A DNA stretch of 64,000 bases from Rossellomorea aquimaris TF-12 (lineage in GTDB: Bacteria > Bacillota > Bacilli > Bacillales > Bacillaceae_B): positions 1-64,000 of the forward strand of contig NZ_LQXM01000027.1 in assembly GCF_001648555.1 (NCBI RefSeq). Direction: 5' to 3'. A program made the position numbers and the translations under genes. Within the stretch, counting starts at the first letter, position 1. Each line of letters opens with the position of its first letter. Positions 28,958-37,030 of this stretch are shown here, one piece after another. Below the pieces are notes generated by a model. The model was given only the letters and a program-made list of their open reading frames with translations, was not told where the DNA came from and did not search any database.

Positions 28958-29311
28958 TTAGCTGTTCTCACTTTGTCCAACCTCTACATAAGAAGCGTCT
29001 CCCCATAATCGCTCAAGATTATAATAGCCTCTTTCCTCTTTATGAAAAACGTGGGCAACCACATCTCCTAAGTCAACAAGTACCCAACGTGCCTGATCAA
29101 ATCCTTCTAACCGTTTTACACTATACCCGTTTTCCTCTGCTCTATCTTTTAACTCTCTTGCAATGGCTTGTACCTGTTTATCGGAATTTCCGTGACAGAT
29201 AAGAAAATAATCTGAAATTAAAGAAACGCCTTTCATGTCTAAAACAACGATATCCTCTGCTCGTTTATCATCTGCTGCATTATATGCTAATTCTACTAAA
29301 CTTTGTTCCAT
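28958..29311 (-). CDS. rsfS: Ribosomal silencing factor RsfS
   Basis: 117-residue Iojap family protein. Motifs: AEDIVVLDMKGVSLISDYFLICHGNSDKQVQAIARE and WVLVDLGDVVAHVFHKEERGYYNLERLWGDA. It binds L14 on the 50S subunit and blocks 30S joining under nutrient stress. Typical length; between yqeK and yqeM, as in B. subtilis (yqeL). Confidence 0.96.
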   Translation of the reverse strand: MEQSLVELAYNAADDKRAEDIVVLDMKGVSLISDYFLICHGNSDKQVQAIARELKDRAEENGYSVKRLEGFDQARWVLVDLGDVVAHVFHKEERGYYNLERLWGDASYVEVGQSENS

Positions 29312-29315
29312 TCCT

Positions 29316-29882
29316 TCATCTCCTAGAATCTAATATTAACTCATTATAAAAACGAAATGTATCTGGATATATCCCTTGATTTTTTTTCATAAGAAACGTC
29401 ATTGTATTTTGAAGGGCTTTAATAATCCCTTTATCTAATGAAGTATTGGATAACTCTCTTACTTCTTCTACACCGGGAAATTGACGATTTGGTTCTATAT
29501 AGTCTGCTAAATATATCACCTTTTCAAGGGTCGTCATCTGTTCTCTGCCGGATGTATGGTATCGAATCGCGTCTAATACTTCTTGGTCCTCTATGCCTAC
29601 TTCACGCTGAACCAAAATGGCTCCCACAGGGGCGTGCCAAAGTTCACTGTTAAACTTCAATAAATCTGAAGATAATTTCTCTTCAATAATGATGGTTTTC
29701 ATCTCATCTTTATTTCGAAACTTAGCATAATCATGAAAAATAGCAGCCAATTCTGCCTTTTTTTCATCTGCCCCGAATTTTTTTGCGAGCTGTATCGCTG
29801 TTTCCATTACACCACAGGTATGAACATAACGATGTTCTGTTAAATGGCTCTTTACTTTTTGTAAAGCCTCTTCCCTATTCAT
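29316..29882 (-). CDS. yqeK: HD-domain phosphohydrolase YqeK
   Basis: 188 residues. HD metal residues in RYVHTCGVMETA, IFHDYAKF, WHAPVGAILVQ and YLADYIEP. YqeK proteins are symmetrical Ap4A hydrolases acting on alarmone dinucleotides; the reaction is known for the family and inferred here. Start overlaps the nadD stop by eight bases, so translational coupling with NAD synthesis is likely. Confidence 0.94.
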   Translation of the reverse strand: MNREEALQKVKSHLTEHRYVHTCGVMETAIQLAKKFGADEKKAELAAIFHDYAKFRNKDEMKTIIIEEKLSSDLLKFNSELWHAPVGAILVQREVGIEDQEVLDAIRYHTSGREQMTTLEKVIYLADYIEPNRQFPGVEEVRELSNTSLDKGIIKALQNTMTFLMKKNQGIYPDTFRFYNELILDSRR

Positions 29883-30444
29883 ATAACTTCTCCTCCTTTA
29901 TGAAACGATACACATTATCTGGAACCAAATAGCGAATGGATTGTCCCTTTTGGATGCTTTCCCGTATGAAAGAAGAAGAAATTTCTATGGTAGGAATTTT
30001 AATCATTTTAACGTCATATGGTGACACCTGGGAATAAGAAGGTCGATTAACACCAATGAACCTGACCATTGTTTGAAGCTCGTCAATTCGAAACCATTTA
30101 GGGAGATACTCAATCATATCTCCCCCTATGATAAACGAAAAATCTATATTTTTTTCCTTTTGAGTCAAACATTTTATTGTTTCATACGTGTATGAGGGAC
30201 CTTCCCTCTCTAATTCAATCATTTCAATAGAAAATTTAGGATTGTCCTTAATCGCTTCTTTAAGCATAAATAAGCGTTGTTCCACCGATACACGTTCATC
30301 TACCTGCTTATGAGGTGGCACGCGATTTGGAAGAAAGCGAATCTCATCCAATTGTGCTCTTTCTAATACTTGTTCAGCGAGTAATAAATGACCCAGGTGA
30401 GGAGGATTAAACGTGCCTCCTAGTAGTCCAACTTTCTTTTTCAT
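29875..30444 (-). CDS. nadD: Nicotinate-nucleotide adenylyltransferase
   Basis: 189 residues, the nucleotidyltransferase fold. GLLGGTFNPPHLGHLLLAEQ is the GxFxPxHxGH motif; FIIGGDMIEYLPKW and IEISSSFIRESIQKG (ISSxxxR) complete the active site. It makes deamido-NAD from NaMN and ATP. Standard gene position between yhbY and yqeK. Confidence 0.97.
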   Translation of the reverse strand: MKKKVGLLGGTFNPPHLGHLLLAEQVLERAQLDEIRFLPNRVPPHKQVDERVSVEQRLFMLKEAIKDNPKFSIEMIELEREGPSYTYETIKCLTQKEKNIDFSFIIGGDMIEYLPKWFRIDELQTMVRFIGVNRPSYSQVSPYDVKMIKIPTIEISSSFIRESIQKGQSIRYLVPDNVYRFIKEEKLYE

Positions 30445-30455
30445 AGAATCGATCC

Positions 30456-30749
30456 TTATCTAGGCAAAGTTAGTTGCTTATTTTCTTTTGACTCTTTATA
30501 TAATACAATCGTACTGCCTATAACTTGAACGATTTCTGCTTTCGCACCTTGTGCTATTTGCTCTGCTACTTCTGATTTATCAAATTCACAGTTTTGAAGA
30601 ACGCTGATCTTCATTAATTCTCTTTTTTCTAAAGCTTCTTCTATTTGGACGATCATATTTTCATTTACTCCGCCTTTCCCTACTTGGAATATTGGATTTA
30701 AATGATGGGCTTCTGAACGTAAAAATCTTTTTTGTTTACCTGTTAACAT
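30456..30749 (-). CDS. yhbY: CRM-domain RNA-binding protein YhbY (YqeI)
   Basis: 97 residues. N-terminal LTGKQKRFLRSEAHHLNPIFQVGKGGVNENM contains the GxxG-type loop of the CRM fold; CEFDKSEVAEQIAQGAKAEIVQVIGSTIVLYK completes it. Associates with pre-50S particles. Overlaps the aroE stop region by 14 bases, showing tight coupling. Confidence 0.95.
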   Translation of the reverse strand: MLTGKQKRFLRSEAHHLNPIFQVGKGGVNENMIVQIEEALEKRELMKISVLQNCEFDKSEVAEQIAQGAKAEIVQVIGSTIVLYKESKENKQLTLPR

Positions 30750-31584
30750 GTGAACCTCCTAGTTGTTTTAAAACGGCTTTTTTCATCATTATCGTGTTTG
30801 GAAAAATCCCCGTCCATTTTTCAAAAGCTAATGCTCCTTGGAAAACGAACATATCCAGTCCATTTTGTGTACGGGCACCAAGTTGTTTTGCTTGTTTTAA
30901 AAATGTTGTTTGAAGAGGGTTATAAATTATATCGCTCACGACGGTACCATTCTTCAATTGCCTGAGAGCCAACGGGTATTGTTCTACACTGGGTGACATC
31001 CCTATAGAAGTTGTTTGAATAATAACATCGTAGTCACTCAAGATTGTTTCAGCCTCTGAAAGATGCAGGTATCGAGACTCTAATGCAAAGGGACAAGAGT
31101 TTATTAGTGCCACTCCATTCTCTTTCGTTCGATTCGTCAAATCAATCTTCTTTACTCCGAGAGATGCAAGAGTATAATAAATAGCTTTTGCTGCTCCACC
31201 TGCACCAATAATAAGGACTGACTTCGTTTCCAGCTCTCCATCTATATGTGGCTTTAAGCCTTCCACAAAACCAAGACCATCTGTATTGTAGCCTATCAAT
31301 GTCCCATTTTGGTTAACAACTGTATTTACTGCCCCAATCGCATTTGCTAATGGGTCAATTTCATCTAATAAAGGCATTACACTCGATTTATGTGGAACCG
31401 TTATATTCACACCTTTAATATCTAGTGCACGTAACCCACTGATGGCTTGGGGTAATTGTTCTTTACTTACATGGAATTTAACGTAAGTAGCCTCTATTTG
31501 ATTATCGTTAAATGCAACGTTATGCATGATAGGAGACTTCGAGTGAGCGATTGGATCACCTATAACTCCATAAACGTCATTCAC
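30736..31584 (-). CDS. aroE: Shikimate dehydrogenase
   Basis: 282 residues. Substrate domain VIGDPIAHSKSPIMHNVAF with the conserved SKS, catalytic K in NITVPHKSSV and D in GYNTDGLGF, NADP-binding VLIIGAGGAAKAIYYTLA followed by NRTKEN, and C-terminal NGLDMFVFQGALAFEKWTG. It reduces 3-dehydroshikimate with NADPH. Between yqeH and yhbY as in B. subtilis. Confidence 0.97.
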   Translation of the reverse strand: MNDVYGVIGDPIAHSKSPIMHNVAFNDNQIEATYVKFHVSKEQLPQAISGLRALDIKGVNITVPHKSSVMPLLDEIDPLANAIGAVNTVVNQNGTLIGYNTDGLGFVEGLKPHIDGELETKSVLIIGAGGAAKAIYYTLASLGVKKIDLTNRTKENGVALINSCPFALESRYLHLSEAETILSDYDVIIQTTSIGMSPSVEQYPLALRQLKNGTVVSDIIYNPLQTTFLKQAKQLGARTQNGLDMFVFQGALAFEKWTGIFPNTIMMKKAVLKQLGGSHVNR

Positions 31585-31594
31585 CCAATCCCTC

Positions 31595-32710
31595 CTAGAT
31601 TAATGATTTTCTTAAAAATACACTAACTCCTTTAGGAACATATGCAGCAATAGTTGCTCCAGCATCATTTACTGTAATCCAGCCAAGTCCAGAGAAAACG
31701 ATATCTGTTTTTGCTTCTTTTATTCTAAACTCATGCCTCACCAGTGGAGGGAACGTGTCCATATCGTCCTTTCTTGGTGGTTGCAAAAGTTCACCTGCAT
31801 GGTTCTTATATAACTCATCGGCTTTTTCTATCTTAGTCCGATGAATAGAAAGTTCATTTGAGAAATAGCAAGTAAAAGGTTGACGTACTCCATTTGTAAA
31901 ATCAAAACGTGCCAAGCCCCCGAAAAACAAAGTTTGTTCAGGGTTTAATTGAAATGTTCTAGGCTTTATTTCTTTTTTAGGAGTAATAATTTTCAAATCC
32001 TGCTTGTCTACAAAATGAGCCATTTGGTGATGATTGATAATTCCTGGTGTGTCAATTAATGACTCTTCATCATCTAAAGGAATCTGAATCATATCAAGGG
32101 TCGTTCCTGGAAAATGGGAAGTCGTTATGACCTCCTGTTCACCTGATACATGCTTGATGATTTGATTGATGAAAGTGGATTTACCTACGTTGGTACAACC
32201 TACAACGTAAACATCTTTCCCATTACGATATTCTTCAATTGCCTCAATTGCTTCTGCAATACCCTGTCCCCTAGCGGCACTGACTAATTGAACATCGATG
32301 GGCTTTAACCCTAACTGGCTAGCTTCATGTTTCATCCAATGAATAAGCTTTGAATTTTTCACGGATTTTGGAAGTAAATCTACTTTATTCCCTATTAACA
32401 AAATTGGATTGGACCCAACAAAACGGTGGAGACCAGGTAACCAGCTTCCATTGAAATCAAAAATATCAACGATCTTTACAATCAATCCTTCAGAGCTTCC
32501 AATCTCATTTAAGATTTTTAAGAAATCATCATCCGTTAAAGGGACATCCTGCACTTCATTATAATGCTTTAATCGGAAACAACGCTGACAAATGATTTCT
32601 TCTTTTTGAAGAGCTGATGGTGGAGCATAGCCTAAACCAGCTTTATCCTCTGTCTGAATCGCTACACCACAACCTATACATACTACTTGACTCACTTTTT
32701 GTCCTCCCAC
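31595..32710 (-). CDS. yqeH: Ribosome assembly GTPase YqeH
   Basis: 371 residues. N-terminal treble-clef zinc finger (CIGCGVAIQ...CQRCFRLKHY), then a circularly permuted GTPase with the order G4 NKVDLL, G5 SAARGQG, G1 GCTNVGKSTF, G3 DTPG, and a C-terminal RNA-binding domain. Needed for 30S maturation (16S processing) in B. subtilis. Overlaps yqeG by 19 bases. Confidence 0.96.
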   Translation of the reverse strand: MGGQKVSQVVCIGCGVAIQTEDKAGLGYAPPSALQKEEIICQRCFRLKHYNEVQDVPLTDDDFLKILNEIGSSEGLIVKIVDIFDFNGSWLPGLHRFVGSNPILLIGNKVDLLPKSVKNSKLIHWMKHEASQLGLKPIDVQLVSAARGQGIAEAIEAIEEYRNGKDVYVVGCTNVGKSTFINQIIKHVSGEQEVITTSHFPGTTLDMIQIPLDDEESLIDTPGIINHHQMAHFVDKQDLKIITPKKEIKPRTFQLNPEQTLFFGGLARFDFTNGVRQPFTCYFSNELSIHRTKIEKADELYKNHAGELLQPPRKDDMDTFPPLVRHEFRIKEAKTDIVFSGLGWITVNDAGATIAAYVPKGVSVFLRKSLI

Positions 32711-33213
32711 TCAAGCATGCCTTTTCGCTTGAAAAACTTCATTATTCTTCTCTCCACTTTACGATTAAACTTCGTAATAAACCCGTCTGATTGGGCAACA
32801 GGTACTACAAGAATAGTATGAAACCCGCTTCGATTCCCACCTAATACATCCGTTAAAAGCTGGTCACCAATCACGACTGCTTCCTCTTTCTTAACTCCCA
32901 TTTCCTTAACGGCTTTCTTAAAAGCACGTCCCATTGGTTTTTTTGCCTGATAAATAAATGGAACTCCTAAAGGCTCAGCAAAAGCGCCTACTCTGTTTTC
33001 ATTATTATTGGATACAATCGTAACAAGAATTCCTTGTTCCTGCATTTCTTTAAACCATTGAATTAATTTAGGAGTGGCATTTGGCCTATCCCATTCTACC
33101 AACGTATTATCTAAATCCGTTATAATTGCTTTTATCCCTTTTTCCTTTAAATACTCAGGACGAATACTAAAAATATCTTGAACCTGCTCATCGGGTAAAA
33201 ATTGCTTTATCAC
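32692..33213 (-). CDS. yqeG: HAD-superfamily phosphatase YqeG (IIIA type)
   Basis: 173 residues. HAD motif I DLDNTLVEWD, motif II TIVSNN, motif III K in KKPMGRAFKKAV and motif IV VIGDQLLTDVLGGNRSG. Start is GTG at 33213, six bases after GAGGTG. Related to phosphatidylglycerophosphatase-like enzymes, but the substrate in Bacillus is not certain. First gene of the eight-gene operon. Confidence 0.93.
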   Translation of the reverse strand: MIKQFLPDEQVQDIFSIRPEYLKEKGIKAIITDLDNTLVEWDRPNATPKLIQWFKEMQEQGILVTIVSNNNENRVGAFAEPLGVPFIYQAKKPMGRAFKKAVKEMGVKKEEAVVIGDQLLTDVLGGNRSGFHTILVVPVAQSDGFITKFNRKVERRIMKFFKRKGMLEWEDKK

Positions 33214-33450
33214 TTGCTACACCTCAAATTCGTTTGTCATTAATGGTTTATTTAAATGAATGCCACTATTATTTTTTCTGATGATAACGAAAAATCTTAA
33301 AAGCACACATTTACTTTTTATCCTATATCAGATTAATGATACCCAATTTTAGCCTTAGATTCAAAATAAATCACATCTATGCGAGATGGTCAATGAATAT
33401 TCCAGTGCACAATAAATATTTTTCGACAAAATTCATAAGTTCTCGGCCTC

Positions 33451-33550
33451 TGTGGATAACCTTATACACATTATTCATATTACAAACATGGGTCTTTTTA
33501 CCAGTTATATACAGGTTAACCACAACTTATCCACTACAAACTGTGGATAA
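33451..33550. promoter_or_regulatory. DnaA-box cluster upstream of sda
   Basis: Two exact DnaA boxes in reverse orientation, TGTGGATAA at 33451-33459 and 33542-33550. Near matches: TTATACACA at 33462-33470, TTAACCACA at 33516-33524, TTATCCACT at 33527-33535, and weaker TTATATACA at 33505-33513. In B. subtilis DnaA activates sda to couple replication to sporulation; the box nine bases upstream of the -35 fits this. Confidence 0.88.
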
Positions 33551-33558
33551 AGGAACGC

Positions 33559-33587
33559 TTGTTCTAAAAAAATAAATTTGGTAAAGT
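33559..33587 (+). promoter_or_regulatory. Sigma-A promoter of sda
   Basis: TTGTTC (33559-33564), 17-base spacer, TAAAGT (33582-33587), directly downstream of the last DnaA box. Confidence 0.65.
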
Positions 33588-33663
33588 TTAATTACTAGAT
33601 TATTACTTACTAACGTTATGGTTCATCATAAAAAATATTTTTTAAACTTTGGAGGTGGCATTA

Positions 33664-33804
33664 ATGAGGAAATTATCGGACGAATTGTTAATTGATTCTT
33701 ATTTTAAAGCGTGCGAGCTAAAACTCAATACAGAATTCATTCGCCTCATCGAATTGGAAATTCACCGTCGATCTCTTACAAATAGAATAAAAGCCACATC
33801 ATAG
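33664..33804 (+). CDS. sda: Sporulation checkpoint protein Sda
   Basis: 46 residues starting [20 protein letters not shown] and continuing with [15 protein letters not shown], the helical hairpin that binds histidine kinase KinA and blocks Spo0A phosphorylation when replication is active or DNA is damaged. GGAGGTGG precedes the start; a perfect terminator follows. Upstream of divergent yqeG, as in B. subtilis. Missed by length-filtered gene finding but clear. Confidence 0.96.
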   Translation: MRKLSDELLIDSYFKACELKLNTEFIRLIELEIHRRSLTNRIKATS

Positions 33805-33815
33805 AATAGTACCAT

Positions 33816-33853
33816 TAAAATGGACGGATTCATATAGAATCCGTCCATTTTTA
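33816..33853 (+). terminator. Terminator of sda
   Basis: Perfect 14-bp stem AAAATGGACGGATT / AATCCGTCCATTTT with seven-base loop and T-rich tail. Confidence 0.93.
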
Positions 33854-33919
33854 CACACTTACTTCCTTAGTTTTAAAAAACTACAAATTTCCCCTTTGGT
33901 TTAGCCGATTATTTTCAAT

Positions 33920-34699
33920 TTAAGTAAGCTTCCCGAGTATTTCACCGACTTTCACTTCCCTAGGAATCTGTTTTGCTGTTGAAAATTCAAACGTATTCTT
34001 CTCGAATAGTAAAATTACCGTAGAGCCAAAACTAAAATAAGCTACCTCTTCCCCTTGTTTCCAATCTGTTCTGTCGTGAACATAATCAACACTGTTCACA
34101 AACATTGCCCCAACATTGACTACGGCTATTTTCCCCGTTGAGTGAAGAAGTTCAGTTATGGAACGGAAATTTTTTGAGAGAGCTTCTTTTCCATAGGTTA
34201 GTCCTAAATGATTTACTGGATAAGAATGTTTTCCAAGAGACCATCTCTCGAGAATCTTCCCATTTATGGGGCTGTGAATCCTGTGATAATTTGCAGGGCT
34301 TAAATATAATACGGCAAATTGCCCTCCATTATAATTAGATGCTTTCTCCTTGCTTCCTAGCATTTCAAGTACAGAATACTTTTTTCCTTTTACTTCTATT
34401 TCCAGTTTATCTGTAATCATTCCAGTACTGGCCAATAAACCATCCACAGGGCTTACAGCTAGTGAGTCTCCATATTGAATATTTCTTGCTTCATCTTTCA
34501 GCTTTCTAATAAAGAATTCATGTAGAGTTTTATAGTCCGTTACACTTCCTTCTATCTCATCTACATTAATATTAAATGTTTTAATAAAGGATGGAATAAA
34601 TGGAGCGCTCATAGGTGACTGGACGAATTTTCTCAGAATAAATGATGACCATTTCTTATTGGTTAACTCTATAAAAGACCGGTAAATTGTTTGTTTCAT
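33920..34699 (-). CDS. psd: Phosphatidylserine decarboxylase
   Basis: 259-residue proenzyme converting phosphatidylserine to phosphatidylethanolamine at the membrane. Motifs: LHEFFIRKL, SPVDG, LSPANYHRIHSP and the autocleavage site in SFGSTVILLFE (FGST instead of the more common LGST), where serine becomes the pyruvoyl group. Length suits the short Bacillus type. Divergent from pssA rather than in a pssA-ybfM-psd operon. Confidence 0.94.
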   Translation of the reverse strand: MKQTIYRSFIELTNKKWSSFILRKFVQSPMSAPFIPSFIKTFNINVDEIEGSVTDYKTLHEFFIRKLKDEARNIQYGDSLAVSPVDGLLASTGMITDKLEIEVKGKKYSVLEMLGSKEKASNYNGGQFAVLYLSPANYHRIHSPINGKILERWSLGKHSYPVNHLGLTYGKEALSKNFRSITELLHSTGKIAVVNVGAMFVNSVDYVHDRTDWKQGEEVAYFSFGSTVILLFEKNTFEFSTAKQIPREVKVGEILGKLT

Positions 34700-34816
34700 G
34701 CCGACACCTCACAAATTTCTATACTCAACTTACTTTAGCAGTTTAATAAGTATATAATAAATCATTCTCATATACTATAATTGTAGGAACTTTTTATGTA
34801 TAGGGAGTGAGTAGAA
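34700..34816. promoter_or_regulatory. Divergent psd/pssA promoter region
   Basis: 117 AT-rich bases with several -10-like hexamers on both strands, including TATAAT near 34778. I could not fix -35 boxes with confidence. Confidence 0.4.
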
Positions 34817-35356
34817 TTGATTCTCTCTGAAATTGTAGATCAGACGGCTAAGAAATTGAAGTCACAATCAGCCAATTTAGTCACTCTGTCTAATTTATTT
34901 CTTGGTGGGTTTGCCATTATTTCTACCTTTCATAATCAACTGAATTTAAGCTTATTGTTAATTTTTATCGCTGCCTTGGCCGACCGTTTTGACGGCATAA
35001 TCGCGAGAAAATTCCAATGCGAATCCGATTTTGGAAAGCAATTAGATTCAATGAGTGATATTATTTCCTTCGGAGTAGCACCAGCTTTATTACTCTACCA
35101 AGCCGCCTTAGTTCACTTCGATGTTCCAGGAATACTTATTACTCTATTTTATATTGCCTGTGGAGCGTACCGTTTAGCACGATTTAACATAACTGAGACC
35201 TCTCATTATTTCATCGGCTTACCGATTACAGTAGCAGGATGTTTTTTAACACTTAGTTATTTAGCTTTACCTTATATCCCCGGTGTATCGTTTTTAATTT
35301 TGACAATGCTATTCTCCTTTCTAATGATCAGCCCATTTCAAATTAAAAAAATGTAA
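34817..35356 (+). CDS. pssA: CDP-diacylglycerol-serine O-phosphatidyltransferase
   Basis: 179-residue membrane enzyme making phosphatidylserine from CDP-diacylglycerol and serine. The CDP-alcohol phosphotransferase signature DGIIARKFQCESDFGKQLDSMSD follows the DGx2ARx8Gx3Dx3D pattern; five or six hydrophobic helices surround it. Starts with TTG at 34817 after GGGAGTGAG. Paired with divergent psd, so the two-step route to phosphatidylethanolamine is encoded together. Confidence 0.93.
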   Translation: MILSEIVDQTAKKLKSQSANLVTLSNLFLGGFAIISTFHNQLNLSLLLIFIAALADRFDGIIARKFQCESDFGKQLDSMSDIISFGVAPALLLYQAALVHFDVPGILITLFYIACGAYRLARFNITETSHYFIGLPITVAGCFLTLSYLALPYIPGVSFLILTMLFSFLMISPFQIKKM

Positions 35357-35358
35357 AC

Positions 35359-35397
35359 TAAAAATGCCCCAAAACGTCAATCAGGGCATTTTTTTGT
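35359..35397 (+). terminator. Terminator of pssA
   Basis: AAAATGCCC / GGGCATTTT stem, 13-base loop, T-rich tail. Confidence 0.88.
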
Positions 35398-35483
35398 TTC
35401 GGTTTTTTTCACAGTCATTGCTATTATTTAACCCAAGAACCTTTTAATTGTCGGCGCTAAGCAAGTCTACTCCACTTTTCTTA

Positions 35484-35615
35484 CTAACAATTATTGTAAT
35501 ACCACCATCCACCAAATAAAAAAAGTAAGATTAGTAGTACAACGGCTAACGCGAAATAGAACCCACCATAGTATCCAGGATAAACAGGTCCATAATATGG
35601 ATATCCATATGGCAT
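35484..35615 (-). CDS. YjcZ-like small Gly/Tyr-rich membrane protein, probably sporulation-related
   Basis: Minus-strand ORF of 43 residues (44 from the ATG at 35618): MPYGYPYYGPVYPGYYGGFY, then a hydrophobic helix ALAVVLLILLFLFGGWWY and YNNC. GGAGG sits seven bases before the ATG at 35615. Tyr/Gly/Pro-rich head plus one C-terminal helix resembles YjcZ/YczN-type sporulation proteins. A sigma-K-like promoter lies 28 bases upstream. Not homologous to anything I can name precisely. Confidence 0.72.
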   Translation of the reverse strand: MPYGYPYYGPVYPGYYGGFYFALAVVLLILLFLFGGWWYYNNC

Positions 35616-35645
35616 CATAATACCTCCTCACTTACTTATTACCAT

Positions 35646-35673
35646 TAGTATATGAGGAACAAGATTTTCAGGT
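35646..35673 (-). promoter_or_regulatory. Sigma-K-type promoter of the YjcZ-like gene
   Basis: Minus strand ACC (35671-35673), 16-base spacer, CATATACTA (35646-35654), an exact fit to AC-N16/17-CATAnnnTA. Transcription would start about 20 bases before the start codon. Confidence 0.65.
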
Positions 35674-35812
35674 ATAGGCGTTTGACTACAAATCACATGG
35701 CAGATTACAAGAAATCTCACGTAATTGTTGTTTACTTTTCCAGGACATGCAAGGACACGCTTTCATCTTCATATGAATGAATATAGACATAAGTCCTTAT
35801 GGAGGTGAAAAC

Positions 35813-36526
35813 ATGTCTGGAGTTCTGACAGCACTAGGCTATTTTTTAAAAGAATTAATTTTTCTCGTATCTTACGTTAAGAATAATGCATTTCCCCAAC
35901 CGTTATCTGCCGCTGATGAAAAAAAGTATTTAAAACGGATGGCTGCTGGTGATGATCATGCTCGTAACATGCTGATTGAGCACAATTTAAGATTAGTTGC
36001 TCATATTGTGAAAAAATTTGAAAATACTGGCGAAGATCCAGAAGACTTAATTTCCATTGGGACGATCGGGTTAATAAAGGCCATTGAAAGTTATTCCGAA
36101 GGGAAAGGAACAAAGCTGGCTACTTATGCAGCAAGATGTATTGAAAATGAAATCCTCATGCATCTTCGAGCGCTTAAGAAAACAAAAAAGGACGTCTCTC
36201 TTCATGACCCCATTGGTCAAGATAAAGAAGGCAATGAAATTAGCTTAATTGATATACTGAAATCTGAAACAGATGATGTCATTGAAACGATTCAATTAAG
36301 TATGGAGCTTGAAAAAGTAAGGAAATATATTTGTGTCCTAGACGAACGAGAAAAAGAGGTCATCGTAGGTCGTTTTGGATTAGAACTGAAAGAGGAAAAA
36401 ACACAACGAGAAATTGCAAAGGAATTAGGAATTTCACGGAGCTATGTTTCAAGAATTGAGAAGAGAGCTTTGATGAAGATGTTCCATGAATTTTATCGTG
36501 AAGAAAAAGAAAAACGAAATAAATAG
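35813..36526 (+). CDS. sigK: Sporulation sigma factor SigK (pro-sigma-K), uninterrupted
   Basis: 237 residues, the full pro-sigma-K. [20 protein letters not shown] is the hydrophobic propeptide removed by SpoIVFB, leaving [12 protein letters not shown]. Region 2: [38 protein letters not shown] and [16 protein letters not shown]; region 4: [32 protein letters not shown]. In B. subtilis the gene is split by the skin element; here both halves are one frame. Start has GGAGGTGA upstream. It drives late mother-cell genes such as coat proteins. Confidence 0.97.
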   Translation: MSGVLTALGYFLKELIFLVSYVKNNAFPQPLSAADEKKYLKRMAAGDDHARNMLIEHNLRLVAHIVKKFENTGEDPEDLISIGTIGLIKAIESYSEGKGTKLATYAARCIENEILMHLRALKKTKKDVSLHDPIGQDKEGNEISLIDILKSETDDVIETIQLSMELEKVRKYICVLDEREKEVIVGRFGLELKEEKTQREIAKELGISRSYVSRIEKRALMKMFHEFYREEKEKRNK

Positions 36527-36546
36527 TATGGAAAGATATGTAGAGA

Positions 36547-36588
36547 ACAAGAAAAAAACCAAGAGAAAATCTCTTGGTTTTCTTGTTT
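36547..36588. terminator. Bidirectional terminator between sigK and arsC
   Basis: AACCAAGAGA / TCTCTTGGTT stem with AAA loop (36557-36579), A-rich and T-rich flanks on both sides, between converging genes. Confidence 0.92.
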
Positions 36589-37006
36589 ATTCACCTGTTT
36601 GGGCAAAGCGTAGAATTCTTTCTCCCACTTCATCGCGCACACGCTGGAAGAAAGCCCACTTTTCTTCGTCTGTCCCTTGAGCTTTAGCCGGATCATCAAA
36701 GCCCCAGTGTACACGCTTTACATGTGGTGGAGTCACTGGACACTTATCAGCTGCGTCTCCACAAAGGGTTACGACTAAATCAGCATTATTTAGAATATCT
36801 GTATCAATGATATCAGATGTCTGGTTTGTAATATCAATGTCTACTTCATTCATGGCTTTTACGGCGTTAGGATTTAATCCATGTGCTTCAATTCCGGCAC
36901 TGTAAACCTTCCAATCATCACCTAGATGTTTTTTTGCCCAGCCTTCTGCCATCTGGCTTCTACAAGAATTACCTGTACATAGGAAGTAAATTGTTTTTTT
37001 TGACAT
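36587..37006 (-). CDS. arsC: Thioredoxin-coupled arsenate reductase
   Basis: 139-residue low-molecular-weight phosphatase-fold reductase. The P-loop [13 protein letters not shown] holds nucleophile C10; C82 and C89 in [10 protein letters not shown] form the relay disulfide with thioredoxin. It reduces arsenate to arsenite, exported by ArsB. Third gene of arsR-arsB-arsC. Start has AAAGGAGA upstream. Confidence 0.97.
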   Translation of the reverse strand: MSKKTIYFLCTGNSCRSQMAEGWAKKHLGDDWKVYSAGIEAHGLNPNAVKAMNEVDIDITNQTSDIIDTDILNNADLVVTLCGDAADKCPVTPPHVKRVHWGFDDPAKAQGTDEEKWAFFQRVRDEVGERILRFAQTGE

Positions 37007-37030
37007 GATGAACGTCTCCTTTTGTGTGAA

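Noticed and set aside
35777-35812. Upstream in-frame methionine as sigK start
   Set aside because: Would add [12 protein letters not shown], absent from pro-sigma-K; the 35813 start has a strong ribosome binding site and correct propeptide.
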